Assembly (NCBI RefSeq): GCF_030272615.1
Contig: NC_081412.1
Location: 39,734,791 to 39,798,790 of the forward strand
Source of the DNA: Cryptomeria japonica
Lineage: Eukaryota; Streptophyta; Pinopsida; Cupressales; Cupressaceae
Direction of reading: 5' to 3'
Length of the DNA: 64,000 nucleotides
In this document: positions 24,190 through 35,639 of the stretch, one piece after another
How the letters are laid out: each line of letters opens with the position of its first letter
Numbering within the stretch: the first letter of the stretch is position 1
The notes under the pieces: model-generated
Seen by the model: only the letters and a program-made list of their open reading frames with translations
Told to the model about the DNA's origin: nothing
Database searches by the model: none
Translations under genes and position numbers: made by a program

Positions 24190-24895
24190 TGTAAGGAAGC
24201 TAAGTAGTAGAACAACCTCCTACACTAAACTTGAGAGGAGGGTAGTGTAAAATGTTTTTTAGATCCTTACAATAGTTACAAAAACTTAATATAAATAACC
24301 ATAAAAAGCATGCATAACACAACACATTTATTTACATGGGGAAAAACCTTTCGAGAGAAAAATCCCACACTCTAAAAGTCATCCAATAAATTATTTATAA
24401 ATCAATAACAAATTACAATATACTTGCAGAGTAATATTTTCACTAGAGTATCACCAACTAAATATTTAGAGGTAACGTAATAGCTATAAGACTCTTACAC
24501 ACAACCTCCATCTCATGCACCTCATGTATAGGAGATACGATACATGAAACTATCAAAGGTATTACTAAACCATGGGCTAAAACCACCTAATAAAGTGGCA
24601 CACATCTTATCTCTAATAATAGATGCTATACGATGTGTCAAAACACACATCGACATGTTTTAACTTCCTTTTACAACTCATTTATGTGTTTGACGCATTT
24701 TTATATTTCTTATTTTAAGAGAACCAACTTCTAGAGGCCATAACTTTTGAACTAGGTGACAAAAACTTACCGGCATGCTTATCTAGCCTATTCAAAGCTT
24801 TGAGGAAAATTTTGGACCAAAAAGGGTTAAAATAAAAACTTACTAAAAATAGTAACCTTATGTATATGCAAGGTTGAGACACCATTTTCCTAACA
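24190..24895 (-). repeat. Copia 5' LTR
   Basis: 706 bp, TGTAAGGAAGC to TTTTCCTAACA on the plus strand, next to the primer-binding site. It contains a GGGGAAAAACC module (about 24339) also found in the other Copia LTRs here. Confidence 0.75.
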
Positions 24896-25423
24896 ATCTC
24901 ATGATCAAGCAGTGAAGAGGATATTCAAATATTTGAAAGGGACTTTGGATTATGGATTACAATAAAAAAGGATGATGATTTCACATTGAAAGCTTATATA
25001 GATGCTAATTGGGACAGATGTGCAGATCATAGAAGAAGTACAAGTGGTGGTGTATTTTTCTTGGGAGACAGATTGGTCTCTTAGTTAAGTAAGAAACATG
25101 ATTTAGTGTCATTATTTACTGTATAAGTAGAATACATTGCAACATCATCCAGTTGTACTCAGATTATTTAGATGAAGAATTTAACTCTTAGTGATACTAA
25201 GGTGAAGTATGATGATGCAACTATGCATGAAAATACAAGTGTTATTAACATTTCAAAGAATACAATAATGCATTCAAGTACTAAACACATTGCAATCCAA
25301 TGCCATTTCTTACGAGAGAAGTTTGTAAAGAAGGAAGTCAGATTCGATTACATGCCTACTAAGGAGCCAATTGCAGATATATTTACTAATGCATTGGCAA
25401 AAGATGCCTTTGAGTATATCTGA
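24896..25423 (+). pseudogene. pol: Copia RNase H remnant, plus strand
   Basis: Readable blocks are KRIFKYLKGTLDYGL, then YIDANW, STSGGVFFLGDRLVS, VINISKNTIMHSSTKHIAI and KEPIADIFTNALAKDAF. These are the end of reverse transcriptase and the RNase H of plant Copia elements. The frame shifts at least once, and several stops fall near 25082 and 25120. Everything upstream was lost where the minus-strand Copia was inserted. The final stop at 25421-25423 is at the normal end. Confidence 0.85.
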
Positions 25424-25714
25424 TAGAAATTGGGGGTTATAACCCCTACTTAAGCTAGATGAATTCAGATGGTGCATTTGTCTAGAGGGAGTTTTGAAGT
25501 TCATCATTTTCTCCTAGATTGATGTGGTCGCTACTCTCAAGGGGAGCAATGAGTGTTGCAATCTTCAGAGCTTATTAGAAAGGGGGAGAGAGTTTAGTAG
25601 AGTGTCATTTTTCCTTGATTTCAAAGGGGGAGAGAGATACATACTAGGAGAGATTTTAGTTTTCTTTGATGTTAATGCTACACAAGTGTTGTCATCAATG
25701 ACAAAGGTGGATAA

Positions 25715-27312
25715 TGTTGGAAAATTGAGTTGTTATGTTGTATTTTTATTGATGTCAACCTATCTAGTGTTGTCATTGATGTCACTATGTGTTGTAGATT
25801 GTACAAAAATATATATTCTAATTTTGTTGTGTGGTCTAGTGGTGATATTGAGTAAGGTTGAGGTATTTTTGAAAGTTTGGTGTAATGGAATTTTCAATAT
25901 ATAGGAAATAGTATTTATGCAAGAAAGAGTTTTTAATGTCCTAGTGAAAGAATTATTTTCATTCCTCTAGTATGTGACAATTATGGAGTGTGACCTTTTG
26001 GATATAATGTATATGATCTATATATGTTGTACTCTCAAGTTTATAGGTCATCAATTGCTTAGATGGTTGAGTTAGTTATTGTTGTTTCTAATAGTGGGGT
26101 GCTTGTCAGTTGTGATCTAGGGAATGCTTTGCGATTCTCTCATAAGTGGTATTCAATGTTGTGGCTCAGATGACATGTTTATTCGGTTTATGTAGTGTTC
26201 CAATTTATTTTTCTAGTTATGGTTTGATTGGCAAGTGAAGTTATGGTATTTTGAGTTCAATGACGTCAGCTAGGTTGGTTTTTGGTTGACTGAGGTGGTG
26301 CATCCCATCTAGATCATGCCTTTTTGGTTTGGATATACCTTTTTGGTTGATTTTTTATGTTGATATGGGTCTGACCATGGCGTGTGTAGATCCACATTAA
26401 GTTTTGTGCATTGGATAATGTTTTTGGATTGACTGGTTGGCATGCTACATTGTTTATCTACATGTTTCATTTGATGTCAACCTTAGAGGATGTATTAGCA
26501 CGTGCAATTCACTAGAATCATTTGGAAAATATGTGTTGTGATGTATTTGGTTCCTCTCTATCTCTTGGAGTGAACCACATTTAATAATTTTGGTTCGGGT
26601 GGCCTAATTTATGTAATTTTGTATGTTTCGTATGTGGCCAAACTAGTTAAGGGTTTCAATGAATTGTCTTGTATGTATAGGAGTGCATATGTATATGTTA
26701 AGTATGGGATGCATGTGAATTGATGTGAAGTGTATATGAATGAGGAGCAAGAAAATTTGGTATATCATAAGTGCAAAAGATAGTTTGTGAAGAGCTTTGA
26801 GACTTTGTTTATTGTCAAATGTGTTTGTCATGATATTGGTCGCTTGACACAGTGGTTCAAGGACAATTTCATGATCAAGAGATCTTGTTAATTTTATCTC
26901 ATCGATCTACTACACTTGTCAGAAGTAGGTGTGTTCCTTTAGACAGTCAATACATTCATTTGTAACTTGCCTTGACATAGTGAGTCTCAGCATTGCAAGT
27001 CTTTTGTATCTTACCCCAAGGTTGTGTGCCTTAGTCTTGCAAGTCTTTTCAAGTGTTGTAATATCCTTGGCTTTCAGCCTAAAACATTGTAATCAGTTAT
27101 TTCATATTGTGAGTGTGGTTTTCATTGTGGTTTTTCCTTGTTTAGGGTTTTCCATGTAAATCTAGTGTTCATGTGTTTTTTGTGCTTTGTGCTTTCATGT
27201 TTCAATATTACAATAATGGTTTAATTGTTGTTTAATGTTTGATTGTTCAGAATTAAGTATTTTGAGGTCAAGACTAATTCACCCCCTTCTCAATCATGTT
27301 GTGTGTTCAACA
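25715..27312 (+). repeat. Copia 3' LTR, plus strand
   Basis: Begins TGTTGGAAAATTGAG after an imperfect polypurine tract (ACAAAGGTGGATAA, 25701-25714) and ends GTGTGTTCAACA. It carries the C-run module AATTCACCCCCTTCTCA 25 bases from its end (27276-27293). About 1.6 kb. Confidence 0.7.
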
Positions 27313-28694
27313 CTTGAAATGTCAAGACCTGATATTTAAGCACTTCAAGAGGCATAGAAGATGATCAACAATATCTAGGGAGTAGTTAAGGGGTAGTGGA
27401 CAGGGATAAATCGATCCAAAAGACATGTTAAATGTTATTTTCTTTATAATAAGCTTATGGTGGATTGTGTGTCTACATGTAGGGTCGATGGGCCAAATGT
27501 AAGTAGCATGTAAGGGCCTACATGAATGTAATCATTCTAAATTTATTAATAGAAGTTGAGCTATTACTTTTCGCATTCAAATATGTATTGTGTTTGTGTG
27601 TATGTTTGGCTACAAGGTTTGATAGTCTATTCTAGGACTATGTCAGTTGCTTTTGTACGCTAGTATTTTCCCTCGTGAGAGTTTTATCAAGGTATATCTT
27701 GTGTCATCTTTTGATGGGTATTTTGTCTATTTTCTTGCATGTGGATTCTAAAGAATTCTTTGCATAGATTTCTCTTTTGGGTTATGTAGAAATTTTCATT
27801 ATGTGGTTGCAAGTTTCCTTCCAAAATAATCATTGTCTTGGACAATATAATTTTTTCATAGTCCATGAATTATTGAACAAGCTTTTAGGTAAAATTGTGT
27901 GTGATTTGAAACATTGAAATAAATAACATACACAGTTGTACCCAAAAGCTTGTTCATCTTTGTCTTTACAGATTGTTCAATATTAGTTTCCATATAGTCC
28001 TATTTTTTCACCTTGTTTGATTTGGCATTTGCTTGATTTGATTAAGGCATCATCATCTATTTTGGACAAGATGGAACATTAGAAAATTTCAAATATATCA
28101 TCATACATTTCCATGCTTCTTCATTCCAACTCCTATCTAAAATGTGAAGGATTCCTATATTTATGCTTAGTTTTGTTTCTTTTGAAAAGGAAATAAGTTG
28201 TTTGTAAACATTGGATCATGTTTTATCTTCAAGCATATACCATTTTTGTAAAAGATTATGGATTGTGGGGCTCAAAAAGAAGCCTTATTTGTCAATGAGA
28301 TCTTATCTCATTCATTTCTTGTGTCCCAAGTCATTAAATATGTGTTTATGATAAGTTGTCTCGTGTCATAAAATTTAGACACATGTCATGATCTTGTTTA
28401 ATCCTATCTTCTTCTTGCTTATGCAAGCAAGACTTCTTGTACACTTTGTATCATAGTTTTTCATCAAAAAATCACGAGTCATAATATCAAGCAAGCTCTT
28501 TTCTTGCCATACTCTCTTGCAAAAGGTTATCTATTTTTTTTGTTGTTGATCATGAGCTATTGGAGCTAATCATTTGCTCCTACATCACATTTTTATAAAA
28601 ATTTAGGAGCCGAGACAATCATTTAACATTACGTATTATATTGATCTAATTTTACAATTACCATTTTATTAATTAATTATTATAATGAATCATG
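27313..28694. other. Unassigned, probably old retrotransposon DNA
   Basis: No ORF. A stretch near 27500-27570 ending in a TTATTAATAGAAG run looks like the R/U5 part of an LTR, but no partner was found. Confidence 0.35.
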
Positions 28695-28699
28695 AAATG

Positions 28700-29483
28700 T
28701 GTTTACGGTGAAAAATGATAATAAACTATTGCAAAACCACAAAGATCCAACCATAAGCAAAACCCTAGTTCTAAAACAAAGCATTCACCATACACCAATG
28801 AAGAAACCTAATAACATGCAAATCAATAAATGAAACAATAATACCATTTGCATGCCAATTAGGGTTTGATCTCCATTGTCTCTCATCTTCATTGATCTTG
28901 TTTGATCAATTTGTTCTCAGATTTTTGTATGTGCACAAGAGCTCAACAAAGAATGGATTGTGTTTGTAAACTTGCTTGAATGCAAGAAGGCTTGATTGCA
29001 TATGTCATTAGATTCTTGGATTGATTAGGGTTGAAAGGATGAAAGAATCCTCTTATATAGAGGACATTGTAGAAAATGGAGGGATAAGATTAAGAGGTGA
29101 AAGAATAAATTCTAGTCGATTAGGATTAAAGGGTAGGTGGAAAAAAATAATAAACTATGAAGGGGTAGTTAGAAGAAAATTAAAAGATAAATGACAAGTG
29201 TCATAGAGGGAAGAAGCACCTAATGAATTAATTAAATAAATACAAATTTATTTAATTAGTAGAAAAAGTGAGACCAATTAAATAAATAAAATATTTATTT
29301 AATTTAGGGAAAAGATAATTTAAATAAATAAAAAATATTTATTTAAATGAGAAAAGGCTAGAAAAAATAAATGAATTAATTAAATAAATACAAATTCATT
29401 TAATTAATAGAAGACTTAAGATAAAATAATTAAATAAATAAAATATGTATTTAATTATGAGAAGACAATTTTAGATATCTACA
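28700..29483 (-). mobile_element. Solo LTR with perfect target duplication
   Basis: 784 bp from TGTTTACGGTGAAAAATG to GATATCTACA, flanked on both sides by AAATG (28695-28699 and 29484-29488). A CTCTATATAAGAGGA TATA box on the minus strand (about 29051-29066) gives the orientation. No internal region is present, so this is a solo LTR left by recombination between two LTRs. Confidence 0.85.
29225..29451. repeat. Five AT-rich palindromes in a row
   Basis: Imperfect palindromes built on AATTAAATAAATA and TATTTATTTAATT lie at about 29225-29259, 29276-29305, 29319-29353, 29370-29408 and 29418-29451. They are separated by purine-rich spacers of 10-20 bases and lie inside the solo LTR at its U3 end. 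Confidence 0.85.
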
Positions 29484-29488
29484 AAATG

Positions 29489-31944
29489 TAATCTAAAATA
29501 TTGATAAAAATAACTATATTTTACCAAAAAAAATCTTATCTATTACAAAAAATATAATAATTTCATTCAAATCTATAAATATAATATTAAATTTACTTTA
29601 AAAAATCTAAATTACAATGCTTATACAATTTAAAAACATACTTAATCATATAAATCTAGATCCTTTTAAATTACCTAACAAAAAAATACTATTTTTTTTT
29701 TTTCAACAAAATTCTCTTATCTATATTAAATATAATATCTTATAATTAATTAATTATGAACATACTTAATATTTTAATTTGTAAATTTATTAATTAAAAT
29801 GCACACTTATAAATAAACTAATTATAACCAAAATTAGATTTGCATAGATTAGATAAGCTTTAAAATACTTTTACCTAAAAACACATATAAAATAAATAAA
29901 TTATTCCCAAAATTAGATTTGTAGTGATAAGCTCTCAAAATTAGATATCTTGGAAGAAATCATACAAATCTAACAAATCTGAATTAGATATCTTGGAAGA
30001 AATCATATAAATTTTATCTTTCATACATGCAATCTTCTCACCTCCGTTGGATATTCCACTACATGTTTAAAAAATCATTTCAAATTTCAAGAGTCCCAAT
30101 TAATATAAAAAATATAAAAAGTAATAGAAAGTTGTCTTCAACCTCATTATTTGGAAAGTCTCCAAAAATATAAAAAATATAAAACAAATTATTGTTCTTA
30201 GAAAATTTATAAAATTAATAGATTTCTATAGTATATTATTATTTGAGGTATTATATTTTGTGAGAAAAGTTATATTTTTTAATGGTTTATACTTTGTAGA
30301 TTTTTTCCAAAAAAATATCATTATTTGGAATATTATATTTATTTACAAGAGAGATTTTTATAAATATTTTTTTTTTTTTTTATAAATCATAGTTTTGGAA
30401 GGTTTTTAAATTTATATTTTTCAAAAAAAGAATCATTATGTGAAGTATTATATTTATATATAATATATCTAATATATTTTTAAATTTTTTTGATCTAAAT
30501 ATACTCTTAATAATTTCACATAAATTATAATTTTTATTTGAAGTGTTAAATATTTGTATATTGAATTGGATTCTAAATATTTTATTATAGCTATTCATAT
30601 ATCGTGAGATTTGTTGTAACCCTCTTCAAACAAATCAAACTCTTTAGGAAATGTAACTATTTTCATAAAAAAAAATCTAACTCTAACTTTTGATTGCTTC
30701 TTTTAATATAAAAATAATAATCCAATAAAAAAAATTACATTTTTTAAATTCTTCAGCATTTTTAATCTTTATATTCATCATCAATTATTTTTTACAACTT
30801 TAATTCCACAAACAATAATTTTCTTTTAATTTTCTTAAATTTTTTAATCAAATAATAATTTTGATAAAATTCTATTAACCGAGTGGACAATAATTTATAA
30901 AATATAATTAATTTAAAAAGGTGCATGCATGTTATATTTAAATGAATATAGCAACGTGGTTAATGCTTAAATTATGTGTATATTTCTTTCAATTAAAGTA
31001 ACTTTACCTTGCAAGTGGCAGCAAATAAATCTGGAATTTTGATTTTAATTCCACGTGTTGATGGCTGTTAAGATAAGGAATGGTCCACGTAATTAAAGGG
31101 CACCTAATTAGTTGGGTCTTATGATGACTCCACAACAATCAAATCTCTTTTTAACTTTTTTAGAGTCGTAATATTTGCCACTCGACGAAACGCACTTTGC
31201 CGACAAAGATTTATACTAGCACACCAAGCTATATCTTTTTTTTTTCACTTCAAACTTATAATTTTCCCCCCTTTTAATTTTATATGGAGAATGTAAAAAG
31301 GTGTCCCTTCTTTTAATTTTATATGGAGAATGTAAAAAGGTGTCCCTTTTTTAAATTTTATATGGAGAATGTAAAAAGGTGTCAACATAAATAACACCAT
31401 AATATATCTCTCATATGTGACAATGTATGGTTTTTTTATTATTATCTTTAGTTAACATGTTTGTAAATTAGAGTTTTTGATTGGAAAATAGTTTTAAAAA
31501 ATGGTGGTGCCTTTTTTTAATGTATGAAGTTGTATTAAAAAAGGGAAATAATCTATTATAGTATAAGAATAATCTAGTAAGTTGGAGGAAAAGCAATAAG
31601 TTTGATTTTGCAACAACTAATAGTATATATAGGAATGTAGGGAATGTGCGTTGATTAGCAATTGCGTCTTGGTGTGCAATGGGTATGTTGATCTGGTTTA
31701 CAAGGTCAATTAGGAAAAAAATTGGTCTATTTTTTGCATAAATTTGTTTATTGCATAAGTTCAATTTGTAGGCCATTTAGAAAATGTTGTTCATGCAAAA
31801 AGATCTCGATGGAGAATTGATAGCTTCAAATCAACTATGCATCCACTTACAAGGATCCAATCATAACTAAAAGGAAACCTTTAAACCAACAAGATAATCA
31901 AGTTGCATTACCAACATGATCATGTTATGTTTGCAATAGGGTGA
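29489..31944. other. Very AT-rich gene-free DNA
   Basis: Long A and T runs, with no supported gene. A lone CACGTG (31052-31057) and the 39-bp repeat at 31271 are the only structures seen. Confidence 0.5.
31271..31385 (+). repeat. 39-bp tandem repeat, three copies
   Basis: The unit contains TATATGGAGAATGTAAAAAG and GTGTCCCTT. The TATATGG word starts at 31281, 31320 and 31359. Units are almost identical, so the expansion is recent. Confidence 0.9.
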
Positions 31945-32741
31945 GGTAGAGAGGGGGGGGACAAAGATAGAGAGGAGAGAGAGATAGAGAGATTAAGAGA
32001 GAGAAGAGAGAGGAATATGTAGAGAAGGGAAATAAAAATAAATAGAGGGAGAGAAAGGGAGAGATAGAAAAATAAAGACACAGATAGCAAGTGATATAGA
32101 GAGAGATGGAAATATAGAAAGAGAACTAGATAGACATGGAGGGATAGAGGAAAGAAGATATATGGAGAGATAGATATAGAGAGGAAAAGAGAGAGGAAAA
32201 AAAATATAGATATATCTAGGTCTAGAGAGAGAGAGAGAGAGAAACATGTCTAGAGATAGAGGGAGAGAGAGGAAGATAGAGGTAGAGATGAAGATAGTGA
32301 AAGAGAGGAAGAGAGAGAAAATAGATAGAAAGATGACAATAGATAGAGGGAATATAAATCCATAAATATAGGGGGATATAGAGGGAGAGATAGACAAAGG
32401 AGATAGAGAGATATATAGATGGTGAGATTGACAGATATATAGATGGTGAGATAGAGTGATAGATAAATAGAGATATAAGGACATATAGAGAAGGGGAGAG
32501 GGCAAGGGATAAAAAATATAAAAATAGAGATAACTAGAGAGAGAAAGAGAGGGGAGGAGAAAGGGAGAGAGATAAGTAGAGGAGAGAGAAAGAGTGATGG
32601 AGAGGGATAGGGAAAGAGATAAAGAGATAAGGAGATAAGGAGATAGAGGTAAAGAAAGTTCAATGGATAAAAAGAGATACAAAGAGGATAAAAACCAATA
32701 GATAGAGAGGTAGAGTCCAAGTGATATAGATACAGAGAAAT

Positions 32742-32777
<36 letters not shown>

Positions 32778-33486
32778 GGAGAGATATAGATAAAGAGATA
32801 TATGTATAGAAAGACATAGAGAGAAAGAGCGAGGAGATATTTAGAGATAAAGAGATCTTACAAGAGAGACAGAGTGAATAAGAGAAAGATGGAAATATTA
32901 TATATAGATTGAGAAGGGGAGAGAGACATATATAGATAGAGATAGAGATAGAGATAGAGATAGAGATAGAGATAGAGGGGGCAATAGTGAGAGGAATAAA
33001 GTGATGGAGACAAGTAATAGAGAGAAAGGTTAGAGAGGGAGAGAGAGAGATAGTGAGGGGAGAAGATAGAGAGATAGATGTTGAGATAGGGAGGGAGAAC
33101 CAAGTTGTGTATGTGTGTGTGTGTGAGTTAGAGAGAGGATAAGTAGAGAGATATAAAATGCGGGAGTGATGGAGAGAGAGGGAGAGAGGGACATATAAGG
33201 ATATAAAGAGGGAGAGAGAGGGAGAGATAGAGATATAAAGGGGTAAAGATAGGAATAGAAAGTTGGGATAGAGTAGATATAACTTGTAAAATATAGACGT
33301 TGTGAGAGAAAGAGAGGGAAAGATTGAAGGAGATAGAAAGAGAGGTAGAAATAGAAATAAACAAAGAGAGAGACAATGAGAGAGGGGAGATAGAGAGATC
33401 AAAAGATAAAGATATAGGAAGTGATATGTAAATAAAGGTAGAAAAGAATATATAAAGAGAGAGAGAGAGTAGCAAAGATGAAGGGA
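31945..33486 (+). repeat. Long purine-rich (GA) tract 2
   Basis: About 1.5 kb of GA/GATA-type sequence, including a (GATA)n run (about 32738-32776) and a (GATAGA)n run (about 32934-32976). It resembles the tract at 3138-4310 in word order. Minus-strand open frames of up to 550 codons are composition artefacts. The Gypsy element at 33492 inserted at its right edge. Confidence 0.85.
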
Positions 33487-33491
33487 GAAGA

Positions 33492-33730
33492 TGATGCAGG
33501 AGCATCTGGTGATGTAAGGGCAATCCTGCATCACCCAAAAATATTTCTCTTTTTGTTTGTTTTCTTTTAATGTTTTTGCAGTTCTAGATACCAGTTTGGA
33601 CGAATAAGAGATTCCAACTTTCAAAATTGACCAGCTGCTTTTTCTAGCCAACCTGCTATTTTTAGAAAGTTTTAATTTGACGGCAGATGGAGCTCAAATT
33701 TTGTGGGAAGCTTGAGAACAGAAAAATAAG
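33492..33730 (+). repeat. Gypsy 5' LTR, left part
   Basis: The LTR begins TGATGCAGGAGCATC directly after the purine tract and is interrupted at 33731 by the Copia element. The rest is at 42424-43040. TGATG at the start and CATCA at the end form the expected short inverted termini; the rebuilt length is about 856 bp. Confidence 0.7.
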
Positions 33731-35232
33731 TGATAGTTCTGATACTAAATGTTTAGTACAGATGCCAAGCTAACAAGATGAGTGGGGGGGGTGAATCATA
33801 CAAACTTAATCTTCCATAAAAACAACAGATTCAACCTCGGTAACCTTATCAAAAAAAACTGTAAAGCATGCAACCTCATAAATAGATAAGATCACAAAAC
33901 ATATAATACCAGATTTAATGTGGAAACCCAAATAGGGAAAAACCATTGTGGGATTTCGGACCCACTAAGAAATATACTCTTCTAGAGTATGCTCGGTTAA
34001 AAGCAAATCCTGTTAAAGATTACAAACACATTGCTAGATGTGAATTGGTTAAGGGATTTCCCTCAGATCTGTTAGGATCTTCACCTTGTTAGAGGTGACC
34101 TTGTTAAAGGATTTCAAACACTCAATCTGAATGTCGTGCCTTGCTAGAGGGTATTACAAATAAGACTGTTAAGTCCACTCGGTTAAGAGATTTTCTATCA
34201 CTTCACAAAATAACAGTAATAAATTATATCTGCAACTTCACATCTAATAATGCTAAAGCAGATTCTTATTTGCTCAATACAATCTAGTCATAGGACTTAT
34301 CTTGTCCCTCTACTGGGCTCTATACTCTATTACCAAAACAGGTCTTCAAGCTTCAGTGCTCGATAATCACTATGTAGCATCCCTGTGCTTACACTTGTCC
34401 GCATACATTGTTTATCAACAATTCCTTATTTATAAATAATTTGCCAACCGCTTAATCTCCTTGATCACATTTCCCATGATCAATCATAGCCATCAGATCT
34501 TCAATATTGACCAGGTTCAATGTATCCTTCGATCTGAAAATGTTTTACCTCGCCTTGGAACTTGCATACATTTCTTGGAACTTATGCTAAGGTATTGCGG
34601 TTCAATCTGAGTTGTAGATCTTCCTGTCGATCTTTTATTGCCATAGATTCTTAACAAACTTCATGCACAACTTACTAATCATTTAATCAACTCCAGCTCA
34701 TCAGCTTCCTTCATTAAATAATGCATTCAATCATTTAATGCATTATGTTATTACTCGGTAAATACTAAACTTCACTTGGTAGACATTCTGCCTTCATTAA
34801 CCGATAGCGATAACCTTAGGGTTTACCGACTAGGTTCCTTAGGGTTTACCAACTAGGTTCTTTGCTCGGTAACATAGTATAGTATTAACCTTACAATCAA
34901 TAACATATGTAGGATATCAAAACAATCTAAACATAATGATCTCATCATTGTCTAACTCGGTAATAGTTGCCCATTGAATAACTTATTCCTCCCCTTATTC
35001 ATCACATTCTTTTATGTGTCTTTTACCGACATCTAAACTCTTTTCAAAACATACTTCTTAAGATATGGCAACATCATACTGAATCAGAAAATCAATTTCT
35101 TGACATCAATGACAAAATAATAATATTAAGACAGTGAACATCCTTAATCAGTTATATCCATAATCATCAACAACCTTCTCAATATCCTTATTGAAATGCC
35201 AACAATCTCTCATTGTAATTGGAATGCCAACA
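33731..35232 (-). repeat. Copia 3' LTR
   Basis: Starts TGATAGTTCTGATAC and ends ATGCCAACA next to the polypurine tract. The last 28 bases (35205-35232) repeat the preceding end, so ATGCCAACAATCTC occurs twice; the other LTR has only one copy. Confidence 0.9.
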
Positions 35233-35246
35233 ATCTCCCCCTTTGG
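35233..35246 (-). promoter_or_regulatory. Polypurine tract
   Basis: The minus strand reads CCAAAGGGGGAGAT directly before the LTR start TGTTGG. This is the same sequence as in the pol-less element (10374-10386). Confidence 0.9.
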
Positions 35247-35639
35247 CATTGATGGCAAAACCAAATTGATTTGACCTAAATGATTAGGATTGTTGTGAAA
35301 TTCTGAAATAATGCTGAAATGATCTCCTCCTATCATCAGTCTTCTCCCCCATACATTAGTCTTCTCCCCCTTTGATAACAATGCCAAAAATGAAAGAGAA
35401 TTAAAACATAATTTCTTCCGCTGAGAAGTGAATTCCTTGCTGTTATGTATCAACTTAGTCTCGGTTAGAGCATTTTGTCTTCAATTCCTGTTCCCTATTG
35501 TTGTTTCCTGCACACCTTTAGAAAACCTCCTAAAGTGTGTAAATCAACATCAACTCTTAAAAGATATTCTGTAGAGTCATCGAATTGATGCTTTCATTGA
35601 ACTCGGTCAATGAATGGAAGATAGGGGTAGGACCCCTAA

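Larger units (their letters stand above)
22330..24895 (-). mobile_element. Copia element 5' half, minus strand
   Basis: On the minus strand: LTR (24895-24190), primer-binding site, gag with one zinc knuckle, then protease and pre-integrase sequence as far as about 22330. Integrase, reverse transcriptase and the 3' LTR are missing. Many stops show considerable age. It abuts a plus-strand Copia RNase H remnant at 24896. Confidence 0.75.

Noticed and set aside
31048-31100. CACGTG G-box and nearby GATAAGG as a plant promoter
   Set aside because: No gene follows on either strand within 2 kb; single six-base motifs are common.
31468-31776. 102-codon minus-strand frame
   Set aside because: No motif, no homologous partner, AT-rich surroundings; likely chance.
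31993-33651. Open frame of 552 codons on the minus strand
   Set aside because: Same composition artefact, in purine tract 2; no start context or domain.
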